A stretch of 64,000 bases of DNA from Robertkochia sediminum (GCF_016786255.1 NZ_JADMKT010000080.1:132796-196795); one strand, 5' to 3'. Shown: positions 46,938 through 55,371, numbered from the stretch's first letter. Notes: generated by a model from the sequence alone, not told the origin. Translations and numbers: made by a program.

Positions 46938-49319
46938 ATGAAGATCATTAATCTATTTACACTACTTTTTGTACTCTTTACTTCGATGGTGCAAGCCCAG
47001 GAAAACAGGGTTTACGGCACCTTTAAAGACCAGGCGGGGGAACCCGTGCCCGGGGTATCGGTTAGGGTGAAGGGTATCGATAAGGGAACCCAGACCGATA
47101 CGAATGGTGAATGGGAACTCTACCTGCTTAACGGCAATTACGAACTTGTTTTTTACTACGCTGCTCCGCAGCCGCTTCTGAGAGCGATCACGGTTGACGG
47201 AGCAACCAGGGTGCCTGTACAGCTCACGGAAGAAGATGTCCTTCTCGATGAGGTGTTGGTTTCTGCTGTAAGGGTCGATACCGAATCGCCGGTGAGTTTC
47301 TCTGATCTGTCGGCCTCAGAGATCGCACCCCGAAACCTGGGGCAGGATATTCCTATTCTTATGAACTACCTTCCGGGGGTGGTTACTACCTCCGATGCCG
47401 GTGCTGGAGTAGGGTATACCGGTATCAGGGTTCGTGGTAGCGATGCGACCAGAGTGAATGTTACCATTAACGGGATCCCTTATAACGACGCTGAGTCCCA
47501 GGGAACCTTTTGGGTGAATCTTCCCGATTTTGCCTCTTCGGTAGAGAGCTTGCAATTGCAGCGCGGGGTAGGTACTTCGGTAAATGGTGCCGGAGCCTTT
47601 GGTGCCAGTCTGAACCTGCTTACCGATGCCGTTTCCCAGGAAGCCTTCGCACAGGTCTCAGCAACCGGTGGAAGTTTTAATACCCTGCGTAACAATCTTA
47701 AGTTCAGTACCGGACTGCTTAACGACCACTTTGAGGTGTATGGCCGACTTTCCAGGATACAGTCAGACGGTTATATTGATCGCGCACGTGCCGACCTGGA
47801 ATCGTATTTTCTCCAGGGGTCTTATGTAGACGATAATACCCTGATCAAAGTGCTCACCTTTGGGGGGAGCGAGGTGACCTACCAGGCGTGGTATGGGATC
47901 GAAGATCCGGAAATACTGGAAAATAATCGCACCTTTAATATTGCAGGAGCGATCTACGACGAGAATGGAAATATCGTTGACTTCTACGATAATGAGGTCG
48001 ATAATTACAAACAGGACCACACTCAGTTGCACTGGAACCAGCAGTGGTCGCCTTATTGGAGTTCGAATATAGCCCTGCACTATACCTACGGACGAGGGTA
48101 TTTTGAACAGTACCGCCAGGATGACGATTTTGATACCTATGGACTCGAACCTGTGAATATTGATGGAGAATTGGTCAATACCACCGACCTGATACGAAGA
48201 AGGTGGCTGGATAATGATTTTTACGGAACCACCTTTTCGGTGCAATACCAAAAAGACAACTTAAAGATCATTACCGGGGGTGCATGGAATAGGTATGAAG
48301 GCGATCATTTTGGAGAGATCATCTGGGCGCGCTATGCCGGAGATAGCGATTACAAAGACCGCTACTATGACGATACTTCGGTAAAGACCGATCTTAATTT
48401 TTATAGTAAGCTCAACTACCGCCTGGATAACGGACTAGGGTTCTATGCCGATATGCAGTACCGTACGGTAAATTACCAGGCCAACGGAAATGAAACCGGA
48501 CTGGTTGATGATACGTTTAACTTTTTTAATCCGAAATTCGGACTCACCTATAGGTTAAACGATGCCCAGCAATTCTATGCGTCGTTTGCCCGTGCCCATA
48601 GGGAGCCTAACAGGAACGATTACGAAAGTGGGAATCCGCGACCTGAAAAGCTCAATGACCTTGAACTGGGATGGCGTTACAGGGGGGCAGACCTGGAACT
48701 TAATGCCAATGTGTATTATATGAGGTATAAAGATCAGCTGGTGCTCACCGGAGAACTTAATGATGTAGGTGCACCACTGAGAAGTAATATAGGAGATAGT
48801 TACCGCCTGGGTCTGGAGGTTGATGCGACCTGGCGCCTGGGAGAGAACTGGATCGTAAGGCCAAATATCGCTCTGAGCGATAACCGCAACCTGGACTATT
48901 TCTTCGAATTGGATGGGGAGCTGCAGGACCTGGGGAATACCACCATCGCTTATTCGCCTTCGGTGATCGCCGGGAATATGCTCACCTGGTTGCCGGTAGA
49001 TGGCATGCAGGTAGCCTTCCTTTCAAAATACGTTTCAGAACAGTACCTGGGGAATATCGATGCCGAGAGTTCTAAGCTCGACGATTACTTTGTAAATGAC
49101 CTGAATATACAGTATACGTTCGCCGATGTTGCATTCTTTAAGGCCATTACTCTGAGCGCCTTGGTGAACAATATCTTTGACGTGAAGTACAGTTCAAACG
49201 GATATTTCTACACCTATGACATCGATAATGCCGATGGTTCGGTAAGTACCCTTAGCGGTACCGGGTATTATCCGCAGGCCGGGATCAACTTCCTGGCGGG
49301 GATAGACCTGAAGTTTTAG
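46938..49319 (+). CDS. TonB-dependent receptor, probably for thiamine
   Basis: The 793-residue protein has a signal peptide (cleavage near VQA-QE) and a carboxypeptidase-regulatory-like domain (about residues 24-95). A plug domain follows with GVGYTGIRVRGSDATRVNVTINGIPYND (about 157-184), then a 22-strand-type barrel ending in FLAGIDLKF. The family imports scarce nutrients across the outer membrane with energy from TonB. The TPP riboswitch in its leader points to thiamine or a derivative as the substrate. Confidence 0.92.
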   Translation: MKIINLFTLLFVLFTSMVQAQENRVYGTFKDQAGEPVPGVSVRVKGIDKGTQTDTNGEWELYLLNGNYELVFYYAAPQPLLRAITVDGATRVPVQLTEEDVLLDEVLVSAVRVDTESPVSFSDLSASEIAPRNLGQDIPILMNYLPGVVTTSDAGAGVGYTGIRVRGSDATRVNVTINGIPYNDAESQGTFWVNLPDFASSVESLQLQRGVGTSVNGAGAFGASLNLLTDAVSQEAFAQVSATGGSFNTLRNNLKFSTGLLNDHFEVYGRLSRIQSDGYIDRARADLESYFLQGSYVDDNTLIKVLTFGGSEVTYQAWYGIEDPEILENNRTFNIAGAIYDENGNIVDFYDNEVDNYKQDHTQLHWNQQWSPYWSSNIALHYTYGRGYFEQYRQDDDFDTYGLEPVNIDGELVNTTDLIRRRWLDNDFYGTTFSVQYQKDNLKIITGGAWNRYEGDHFGEIIWARYAGDSDYKDRYYDDTSVKTDLNFYSKLNYRLDNGLGFYADMQYRTVNYQANGNETGLVDDTFNFFNPKFGLTYRLNDAQQFYASFARAHREPNRNDYESGNPRPEKLNDLELGWRYRGADLELNANVYYMRYKDQLVLTGELNDVGAPLRSNIGDSYRLGLEVDATWRLGENWIVRPNIALSDNRNLDYFFELDGELQDLGNTTIAYSPSVIAGNMLTWLPVDGMQVAFLSKYVSEQYLGNIDAESSKLDDYFVNDLNIQYTFADVAFFKAITLSALVNNIFDVKYSSNGYFYTYDIDNADGSVSTLSGTGYYPQAGINFLAGIDLKF

Positions 49320-49349
49320 TAAGTTATCTTTTTAGGGGAAAAGATCAAA

Positions 49350-49381
49350 AAGGCCCTCTGCCGGTAACGGTCAGGGGGCTT
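49350..49381. terminator. Bidirectional terminator
   Basis: AAGGCCCTCTG.CC and GG.CAGGGGGCTT form a hairpin between convergent genes. The T tract is stronger on the minus strand. Confidence 0.7.
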
Positions 49382-49829
49382 AATTGAATACGGTGATGAT
49401 GGGGCCGTTAACCTGAACCCGATAATTCAAGAGCGGATACGGTCTGCCATCTTCCGAAAATTCATTGAGCATGGCGCCGTTGAGCAGGCTGTACGTAAAG
49501 TCGTCGCATCCGCAATCGGCACTAACACCTCCTTCTATGGTCAGGGTCGAACAGTCGTTGGGTACGTGGTTGGGACATGAAGCTTCCCAGGCAACATATT
49601 GGCCAAATCCCTGATGGTAAACAATAATACCTTTGATGCCTACATTATTGCCTCCCACATAAAGAGCATTTCCGGCTATATTCAGGCTTCCATATTGAGG
49701 CAGGTTGAGGTTGAGGTCTATACTGAAGCGCGGTTCTAACAGGTACGGATTGCGATCTGTCTCGCTGTTGTCGCAGCTTACAGTTGCCATAGCCAAAGCC
49801 AATAGAGGCCATATGAATAAGTGTCTCAT
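49380..49829 (-). CDS. Small lipoprotein with degenerate Rieske-like fold
   Basis: The 149-residue protein has a lipoprotein signal (ALAMATVSCDNSE). The pattern of the rest resembles a Rieske domain: WEASCPNHVPNDCSTL where the first cluster box (CxH) would be, CGCDDFTYSLLNGA where the second (CxxH) would be, and PLLNYRVQVNGPIITVF at the end. The second histidine is missing and the first box is CxxH, so a [2Fe-2S] cluster is unlikely. Function unknown; it stands alone. Confidence 0.75.
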   Translation of the reverse strand: MRHLFIWPLLALAMATVSCDNSETDRNPYLLEPRFSIDLNLNLPQYGSLNIAGNALYVGGNNVGIKGIIVYHQGFGQYVAWEASCPNHVPNDCSTLTIEGGVSADCGCDDFTYSLLNGAMLNEFSEDGRPYPLLNYRVQVNGPIITVFN

Positions 49830-49879
49830 GGGAGCAAATTTCTGCCAATTTACAAAAATTAATGTTGGGTAAAATTTTG

Positions 49880-49887
49880 TATATTTG
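49880..49887 (+). promoter_or_regulatory. Probable -7 element of greA
   Basis: TATATTTG matches TAnnTTTG, 54 nt before the greA ATG; no TTG at the normal distance. Confidence 0.45.
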
Positions 49888-49940
49888 TTTGAATCCTCTT
49901 AGAGAAAAGGGGATTTTTTGTATTTATAAACCATGAAGTT

Positions 49941-50414
49941 ATGAGTAAAGTATCTTATTATACTGAGGAAGGAATAAAGAAGTTACGACAAGAGCTCGAC
50001 CAGCTGAAAAGCGTGGAACGCCCCAAAGCCTCTCAAGCTATAGCAGAAGCCCGGGACAAGGGAGACCTGTCTGAGAATGCAGAATACGATGCCGCTAAAG
50101 AAGCCCAGGGGCTTCTCGAAATGCGTATCGCCAAATTGGAAGAAACATTGTCTAATGCGAGGGTTATAGACGAATCCCAGCTGGATACCTCGAAAGTCTT
50201 AGTGCTTTCGTCTGTTAAGATCAAGAACCAGGCAAACGGGATGGAAATGAACTATACCCTTGTAGCCGAGAGCGAAGCCGACCTCAAGAGCGGGAAGATA
50301 TCGGTGAACTCTCCCATCGGGAAAGGACTCCTCGGGAAGTCGGTAGGTGAGATCGCAGAGATCAAAGTACCTAACGGAACCCTGAAATTCGAAATTCTGG
50401 AGATCAGCAGATAG
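49941..50414 (+). CDS. greA: Transcription elongation factor GreA
   Basis: The 157-residue protein has the N-terminal coiled coil (YYTEEGIKKLRQELDQLKSVERP) with the acidic tip GDLSENAEYDAAKEAQ (about residues 41-56), whose Asp and Glu promote transcript cleavage by stalled RNA polymerase. The C-terminal FKBP-like domain contains SPIGKGLLGKSVGEIAEIKVPNG. A terminator follows at once, so it is a single-gene unit. Confidence 0.97.
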   Translation: MSKVSYYTEEGIKKLRQELDQLKSVERPKASQAIAEARDKGDLSENAEYDAAKEAQGLLEMRIAKLEETLSNARVIDESQLDTSKVLVLSSVKIKNQANGMEMNYTLVAESEADLKSGKISVNSPIGKGLLGKSVGEIAEIKVPNGTLKFEILEISR

Positions 50415-50435
50415 TGCGATCTCTAAAGTATATTT

Positions 50436-50466
50436 AAAAGCCTCCGTATTCCGGGGGCTTTTTTTA
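50436..50466 (+). terminator. Intrinsic terminator after greA
   Basis: AAAAGCCTCCG and CGGGGGCTTTT pair (one wobble), followed by a run of T. Confidence 0.9.
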
Positions 50467-50468
50467 AT

Positions 50469-50510
50469 GGGGTTGCAGGGTTGTAAAGTTACAAGGTGAT
50501 GAGGTTACAA
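50469..50510 (+). repeat. 8-bp-phased degenerate repeat array D
   Basis: Immediately after the greA terminator: GGGTTGCA, GGGTTGTA, AAGTTACA, AGGTGATG, AGGTTACA. It then passes into purine-rich GGTAAAGA repeats to about 50560. Confidence 0.7.
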
Positions 50511-50577
50511 AGAGAAGAAGGTAAAGGAGTAAAGGGTAAAGAGGGTAAAGAGGGTAAAGAAATAGGTTGTTTTTTTG

Positions 50578-50655
50578 CCTACAGCCTACAGCCTACAGCC
50601 TACAGCCTACAGCCTACAGCCTACAGCCTACTGCCTACAGCCTACAGCCTACAGC
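50578..50655 (+). repeat. 7-bp microsatellite (GCCTACA), about 11 copies
   Basis: Near-perfect tandem GCCTACA with one copy reading GCCTACT. It lies in the intergenic region between greA and the YCII gene; such runs change length easily. Confidence 0.95.
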
Positions 50656-50694
50656 TATCTACTAACTATTCCCTATTAACCACTAACTCCTCTC

Positions 50695-51195
50695 TCACCT
50701 TAACCCGAATCCTTTAGCCGCCCACCAGGGGTGAATTTCGATAACCCAACGGCCACTTTTCACCATAGGGTCCATATTAGCAAGGCTGTCGGCCATTTCA
50801 AATGTGGGTACATTGTAGATTGTAATACCCCTGATGTCACCATCGTCACCAAACGGACCGGAGATATCGGCATATCCTTCTTCGTACATCCTTCCAAGAT
50901 GCTCTAGGTGTAGCGTTTGCAGGCTGTCGGCTTCCTGTTTGCTCTGGGACCGCCTGGGTCCTGCCTTAAGGAAAGCCATAAAATATTGCTGCATCAGGAT
51001 GGTATCTCCTGTTTTCTGATCGACATAATCAAAGATCTGGTAACCTTCATTTTGAAGTCGGGCTTTTAATGCAGCAACAGGTATTTCGCTTTTTTGTGTT
51101 TCCGGGGTCAGCGTTGATGGCTGTTCTTTTTCGACGGTGACGTTGCAGGAGATCAAGGTCAGTAACAACGCCATGGTCGGTAAATTGGTTTTCAT
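50695..51195 (-). CDS. YCII-domain lipoprotein
   Basis: The 166-residue protein has a lipoprotein signal (LLLTLISCNVT) and a C-terminal YCII-like alpha/beta domain: QYFMAFLKAGPRRSQSKQEADSLQTLHLEHLGRMYEEG, then ISGPFGDDGDIRGITIYNVPTFEMADSLANMDP and IEIHPWW. YCII domains have a ferredoxin-like fold and are sometimes enzymes; no function is known for this form. Its flanks on both sides are repeat arrays. Confidence 0.78.
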   Translation of the reverse strand: MKTNLPTMALLLTLISCNVTVEKEQPSTLTPETQKSEIPVAALKARLQNEGYQIFDYVDQKTGDTILMQQYFMAFLKAGPRRSQSKQEADSLQTLHLEHLGRMYEEGYADISGPFGDDGDIRGITIYNVPTFEMADSLANMDPMVKSGRWVIEIHPWWAAKGFGLR

Positions 51196-51198
51196 AGG

Positions 51199-51280
51199 CG
51201 GTTGGTTAAACGGTTAGGCAGTTATGCAGTTATACGGTTATAAGGTTATGTAGTTATACAGTTATGCGGTTGGGAGGTTT
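51199..51280 (+). repeat. 8-bp-phased degenerate repeat array E
   Basis: The longest of the family: TTAAACGG, TTAGGCAG, TTATGCAG, TTATACGG, TTATAAGG, TTATGTAG, TTATACAG, TTATGCGG. It sits between the start of the YCII gene and the end of the CYTH gene, without an adjacent terminator. Confidence 0.85.
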
Positions 51281-51330
51281 TAAATCAAGAGGGGGAGTTA
51301 TCATTTACGATCCAACCCCCCCCCTATTCA

Positions 51331-51825
51331 TTACTCCCTACTCCCTCTTTCCTCTTCACTCCAGTCTTTGAACGGATGCTTGCTGATCATGGAGTTGTAA
51401 TAGCGAATGATCCCGGTAACCTCCTGTCCCAGCCAATCGGGTTTCGTGAATTCTTCGCCTTCCGCTTCCAGTTCGATCTCCGCAACTATGAGTCCGTCGT
51501 TGTCGCCGTGAAACTCGTCGATCTCAAAGCATTTCCCATCGACAAGCACCTCGTAACGGGTTTTGTCGATCACTCCGGGTTCACAAATACGCAATAAGGC
51601 CTCAGCTTCTGATGCTTCGATCTCCCGTTCCCATTCGAACCTGGAGGTCCCACTTTCATTCGAGATGCCTTTTACGGTCAAGAACCCACGGTCTCCTTTG
51701 ATCCTTACTCGTACCGTACGTTCCGGATGGGTGTTCAGGAATCCCTGAACAATACGCAGTCCTTCGCTGGCCAGATTTTTCCAGGCATCTGAGCTTACCA
51801 GGAATTTATGTTCGATCTCCTTCAT
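51331..51825 (-). CDS. CYTH domain protein
   Basis: The 164-residue protein is one CYTH domain. It starts with EIEHKFLV (the ExExK signature, residues 3-10) and continues with RTVRVRIKGDRGFLTVKG, FEWEREIE and VLVDGKCFEIDEFHGDNDGLIVAEIELE, giving the acidic and basic residues that line the triphosphate tunnel. Bacterial members hydrolyse tripolyphosphate or related compounds. The last few residues (EEERGSRE) come from low-complexity DNA at 51340-51360, so the C-terminus may vary between strains. Confidence 0.88.
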   Translation of the reverse strand: MKEIEHKFLVSSDAWKNLASEGLRIVQGFLNTHPERTVRVRIKGDRGFLTVKGISNESGTSRFEWEREIEASEAEALLRICEPGVIDKTRYEVLVDGKCFEIDEFHGDNDGLIVAEIELEAEGEEFTKPDWLGQEVTGIIRYYNSMISKHPFKDWSEEERGSRE

Positions 51826-51837
51826 AGGTTAGCTGTT

Positions 51838-52494
51838 CTAATTAGCTGATAGTTCCATTAATTCGTCGTTTTGGTATCTTCCGGAAGGCTTTTTACCATT
51901 GGCCAGGCTTATCATGGCCCCGGCGATCTGCTCAGGTTCGATACTTCTGTATTTTTTCAGCGGACCTACCATAAGGAGATTCAGCCCCTTGAACAACTGT
52001 TTAAAGATCCATTCACCCGTGCGCTGTTCTTCTCGTTCTCCCCCTATAAGTCCGGGTTGTACGATATAGGTATTGGGGATGTTCTCCTCCAGGACGGCGT
52101 GTTCCATTTCCCCTTTCAGGCGGTTGTAAAAAACAGCGCTTTTGGGATTCGCTCCCATGGCAGAGATCACCACCAGGGTGTCTATACTGTTCTTACGGCA
52201 TAGTTTTGCAGTAGCAAGCGGAATACCGTAGTCTATGGCCCTGTAGGTTTCTTTGTCTGGAGTTTTGGCTTTGGTGGTACCAATACAACAAAACACCTCG
52301 TCGGCATTAAATCGTGCTTCCTCTTTTTCAAGCCGCATCAGGTCGGTAAGGTGTTCGGTGAGTTTGGGGTGCTTTTGGTTCACAGAGCGCCGTCCGAATA
52401 CCACGATCTCGCTGTAGCTATCATGGTGTAGTAACTGCTCCAGTAAATGACTTCCGGTGAGTCCGGTAGCTCCGAGAATGATCGCTTTTTTCAT
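51838..52494 (-). CDS. NAD(P)-binding Rossmann-fold protein (HTATIP2-like)
   Basis: From the ATG at 52494 the protein has 218 residues; a GTG at 52524 is the other possible start but adds only ten polar residues. It begins with KKAIILGATGLTGSHLLEQLL, the dinucleotide-binding turn, then VVFGRRS, VFCCIGTTKAKTP and VVISAMGANPKSAVFYNRLKGEMEHAV. This fits atypical short-chain dehydrogenases close to HTATIP2/TIP30. The substrate is unknown. The CYTH gene follows after 12 nt. Confidence 0.85.
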   Translation of the reverse strand: MKKAIILGATGLTGSHLLEQLLHHDSYSEIVVFGRRSVNQKHPKLTEHLTDLMRLEKEEARFNADEVFCCIGTTKAKTPDKETYRAIDYGIPLATAKLCRKNSIDTLVVISAMGANPKSAVFYNRLKGEMEHAVLEENIPNTYIVQPGLIGGEREEQRTGEWIFKQLFKGLNLLMVGPLKKYRSIEPEQIAGAMISLANGKKPSGRYQNDELMELSAN

Positions 52495-52550
52495 AGTGTT
52501 GGCTTGTGGGTTGCTCCCCTTCACATGCTAAATTACTTTAAATTTGCCGT

Positions 52551-53654
52551 ATGGAAGAAAAGTTCCCGGTCAGAAAGATCATCCATGTTGATATGGATGC
52601 CTTTTTTGCCTCCGTAGAGCAGCTTGATGATCCCGGTCTTCGGGATAAGCCTGTGGCTGTAGGTGGGGGTGAAAAGCGGGGCGTGGTAGCAGCGGCAAGT
52701 TATGAGGCCCGGAAGTACGGCGTAAGAAGTGCGATGTCGGGAAGGGTTGCCGCCGAGCGTTGCCCGGAACTTATCTTTGTTAAACCCCGTTTTGATCGGT
52801 ATAAAGAGATCTCTCTGAAGATCCGCAAGATCTTCCTGGACTACACCGATCTGGTTGAGCCCTTATCCCTTGATGAGGCTTTTCTCGATGTCACAGAAAA
52901 CAAAAAGGGGATGCCTTCCGCCACCCTGCTGGCCACGGAGATCAGGCAGCGTATCTATGAAGAAACGGGATTAAATGCTTCCGCAGGGATATCGGTCAAT
53001 AAGTTTCTCGCTAAGGTAGCCAGTGATATCAATAAGCCCAACGGACAAAAAACGATTCCGCCGGAAGAGGTGTTGGAATTTCTTGAAGGCCTTGATATTC
53101 GAAAATTCTTCGGTATCGGTAAGGTGACTGCAGAGAAAATGTATCAATTAGGGATCTTTAGCGGAAAGGAGCTAAAAGCAAGGTCTCTTGAATTTCTTAC
53201 TGAACATTTCGGAAAAAGCGGGACACATTATTACCATGTTGTGCGGGGTATTCATCACAGTAAGGTAACTCCGGAGCGTATTCCTAAATCGGTAGGCGCC
53301 GAACGCACCTTTGAAGAGAACCTCAGTAGTGAGGTATTCATGCTCGAAAAGCTCACCCACATTGCCGAAGAACTGGGGCGACGCTTAAAAAAACAAAAGG
53401 TGGCCGGCAAGACCATTACCCTTAAAATAAAATACAGCGACTTTAAAACCCAGACGAGATCGAGAACTCTGGGGTATTATATTGCTGATCAAAGCCTTAT
53501 TCTCGAGCTGGCCAAAGAATTACTATACCAGGAAACCCTTGAGAATTCTGTAAGGTTGCTGGGGTTGTCCCTTTCTAACCTCAATACAGGAAATACGGAA
53601 GAAGAACCTGAAGAGGAAACGGCATTAACCGTACAGTTGCGGTTCGAATTCTGA
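52551..53654 (+). CDS. dinB: DNA polymerase IV (Y family)
   Basis: The 367-residue protein has the Y-family active-site motifs IIHVDMDAFFASVEQ (about residues 11-25) and PLSLDEAFLDVTEN (about 104-117), the helix-hairpin-helix region IRKFFGIGKVTAEKMYQLGI, and a little-finger domain. The C-terminus, QLRFEF, resembles a beta-clamp binding motif. It copies past damaged bases. It is divergent from the NAD(P)-binding gene and is followed after 47 nt by a repair-type nuclease gene. Confidence 0.96.
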   Translation: MEEKFPVRKIIHVDMDAFFASVEQLDDPGLRDKPVAVGGGEKRGVVAAASYEARKYGVRSAMSGRVAAERCPELIFVKPRFDRYKEISLKIRKIFLDYTDLVEPLSLDEAFLDVTENKKGMPSATLLATEIRQRIYEETGLNASAGISVNKFLAKVASDINKPNGQKTIPPEEVLEFLEGLDIRKFFGIGKVTAEKMYQLGIFSGKELKARSLEFLTEHFGKSGTHYYHVVRGIHHSKVTPERIPKSVGAERTFEENLSSEVFMLEKLTHIAEELGRRLKKQKVAGKTITLKIKYSDFKTQTRSRTLGYYIADQSLILELAKELLYQETLENSVRLLGLSLSNLNTGNTEEEPEEETALTVQLRFEF

Positions 53655-53701
53655 AGTCGCCCGGGAAATACCTTATTTTTAAATCACCAAAGTACATTGT
53701 T

Positions 53702-55099
53702 ATGCGTTTTGCCATTGTCGATATTGAAACTACCGGACTTGCCGGACGGGATAACCGGGTGACCGAGATCGCTGTGGTATGGCATAACGGAAGGGAAAAA
53801 GAAAAGGAGTTTCACAGCCTTGTGAATCCCGGGGTTCCCATATCTCCATTTGTTACCGGACTCACAGGGATCGATGATGGTATGGTTGCTGAAGCACCCG
53901 CCTTCGAAGAGTTGGCCCCTCTGCTTTTAGATCTTTTTAAAGACCGGGTATTTGTAGCGCATAATGTGCAGTTCGATTACCAGGTATTACGTAGTGAGTT
54001 TAAGCGGATGGATCTGGATTTTAGAAGCAAGAAGTTGTGCACGGTACGGTGGTCGAGGAAAGTCTTTCCGGGACTTCATTCCTATAGTTTGGGTAAGTTG
54101 TGCGCCAGTCTGGATATCCCATTAGAAGACAGGCACCGTGCCAAGGGTGATATTGATGCTACCGTATTGCTTCTCGAGCGATTGTTGCATAATGATCTGG
54201 AGGAGGTATACCTGAAAATGGTTGCAGGAAATTCGGTGGAAGGAACGTTGCCTTCCCTCTTGCCCAAGGAGGAGTTTCTAAAGTTGCCTGAAACACCTGG
54301 GGTCTATTACTTTAAAGATCGCTATGGTAAGGTGATCTATGTAGGCAAGGCCATCAATATAAAGAAAAGGGTGTTGGGGCATTTTTACGATAAGCGCGCC
54401 AGGGAGATCGCTATGTGCCGGGAAACCGCCTCCCTTGATTTTGAGCTTTCGGGATCCGAACTTATGGCCCTGCTCATGGAGTCGAAGGAGATCAAGTCGG
54501 TATATCCCAAATACAACAGGGCTCAAAAGCGCACGAATAAGGGCTATGCGCTTATGGTTTACAAGAATAGAAAAGGCATATTACAACTGGGGTATAATCC
54601 TGTCTCATCGGTTCCTGAGGCGTTGCGAACTTTTTTTAATGTAACCGAATGTATCACCGAACTGGAGCGGCTTTGTATAAAATATGAACTCTGTCCCAGA
54701 TACACGGCACTTCAGACCACAACGGGAGCCTGTAACCATTTTAGAGTAAAAAAGTGTAAAGGGATCTGTACAGCTCAAGAGGATGTGGCAGCGTATAATG
54801 AGCGGGTAACGAAGGCATTAGAGGAGCTTACCCTGGCTGAAGCATCTTTTGTCCTGGTACTCAAAGGGCGAACTCCCGATGAAAATGGATTGGTGCTGGT
54901 AGATAAAGGGATCTATAAGGGCTACGGATTTCTTCCTGCAGATGAACAGGTTTCTGAGTTTGAGACTTTTTATTCCTTTATAGAGCCGCAACGACACAAT
55001 AGCGATGTGATGAAGCTCATTAGGCAATACCTTCTTAAGGAAGCCAATCCAAGGGTGATATTTCCTGAGCAGGGAGAAGATGTTCCTGGAGTATTTTAG
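53702..55099 (+). CDS. DnaQ-like exonuclease fused to UvrC-type GIY-YIG domain
   Basis: The 465-residue protein has an N-terminal DEDDh exonuclease (residues 1 to about 165) with VDIETTGL, AHNVQFDYQVL and HRAKGDIDA. A GIY-YIG nuclease domain like UvrC or Cho follows (about 200-285: PGVYYFKDRYGKVIYVGKAINI, then the ELMALLMESKEIKSVYPKYN segment). The last 180 residues resemble the Cho/UvrC cysteine-containing region (CIKYELCPR, CNHFRVKKCKGIC). Such fusions are probably DNA repair nucleases. The position behind dinB supports this. Confidence 0.92.
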   Translation: MRFAIVDIETTGLAGRDNRVTEIAVVWHNGREKEKEFHSLVNPGVPISPFVTGLTGIDDGMVAEAPAFEELAPLLLDLFKDRVFVAHNVQFDYQVLRSEFKRMDLDFRSKKLCTVRWSRKVFPGLHSYSLGKLCASLDIPLEDRHRAKGDIDATVLLLERLLHNDLEEVYLKMVAGNSVEGTLPSLLPKEEFLKLPETPGVYYFKDRYGKVIYVGKAINIKKRVLGHFYDKRAREIAMCRETASLDFELSGSELMALLMESKEIKSVYPKYNRAQKRTNKGYALMVYKNRKGILQLGYNPVSSVPEALRTFFNVTECITELERLCIKYELCPRYTALQTTTGACNHFRVKKCKGICTAQEDVAAYNERVTKALEELTLAEASFVLVLKGRTPDENGLVLVDKGIYKGYGFLPADEQVSEFETFYSFIEPQRHNSDVMKLIRQYLLKEANPRVIFPEQGEDVPGVF

Positions 55100-55168
55100 G
55101 GTAGTGCAAGCAGGGGCTTTTCCGGAAAAAAATCTTAGAAATGCATTCCGGAACATTCAAATTCCGTT

Positions 55169-55176
55169 TATTTTTG
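55169..55176 (+). promoter_or_regulatory. Probable -7 element of tRNA-Arg
   Basis: TATTTTTG, 29 nt before the tRNA; the TTG position reads TTC. Confidence 0.5.
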
Positions 55177-55204
55177 TCTGTGTAGGTGAATCACTACAAT
55201 TATC

Positions 55205-55276
55205 GGCCCCGTAGTTCAAGGGATAGAATAGAAGTTTCCTAAACTTTAGATCCAGGTTCGAGTCCTGGCGGGGCTA
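55205..55276 (+). tRNA. tRNA-Arg (anticodon CCT)
   Basis: The acceptor stem GGCCCCG pairs with CGGGGCT (first pair G-T). T8, A9 and G10, the D arm, a 5-bp anticodon stem around TTCCTAA, and the T arm CCAGG-TTCGAGT-CCTGG are present. The anticodon is CCT (arginine, AGG codons). CCA is not encoded. A terminator follows. Confidence 0.95.
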
Positions 55277-55286
55277 CATCAAGCAC

Positions 55287-55318
55287 AAAACCCATCGCGA
55301 AGGCGATGGGTTTTTTTA
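55287..55318 (+). terminator. Intrinsic terminator after tRNA-Arg
   Basis: AACCCATCGC and GCGATGGGTT pair perfectly with loop GAAG, followed by TTTTT. Confidence 0.92.
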
Positions 55319-55330
55319 TTCCGACCACGT

Positions 55331-55346
55331 CAAGAGCTAGCTCTTG
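55331..55346. repeat. Perfect 16-bp palindrome
   Basis: CAAGAGCTAGCTCTTG lies just before the 101-bp array, at the place where the array's CTTGC/GCAAG hairpin would be expected. Confidence 0.8.
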
Positions 55347-55371
55347 TAAGGGGTGAGGGATAAAAAAACAA

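Noticed and set aside
50578-50655. Tandem 7-mers considered as a CRISPR array
   Set aside because: No unique spacers and the unit is far too short; no cas genes nearby. The 101-bp array was likewise rejected because its copies are contiguous without spacers.
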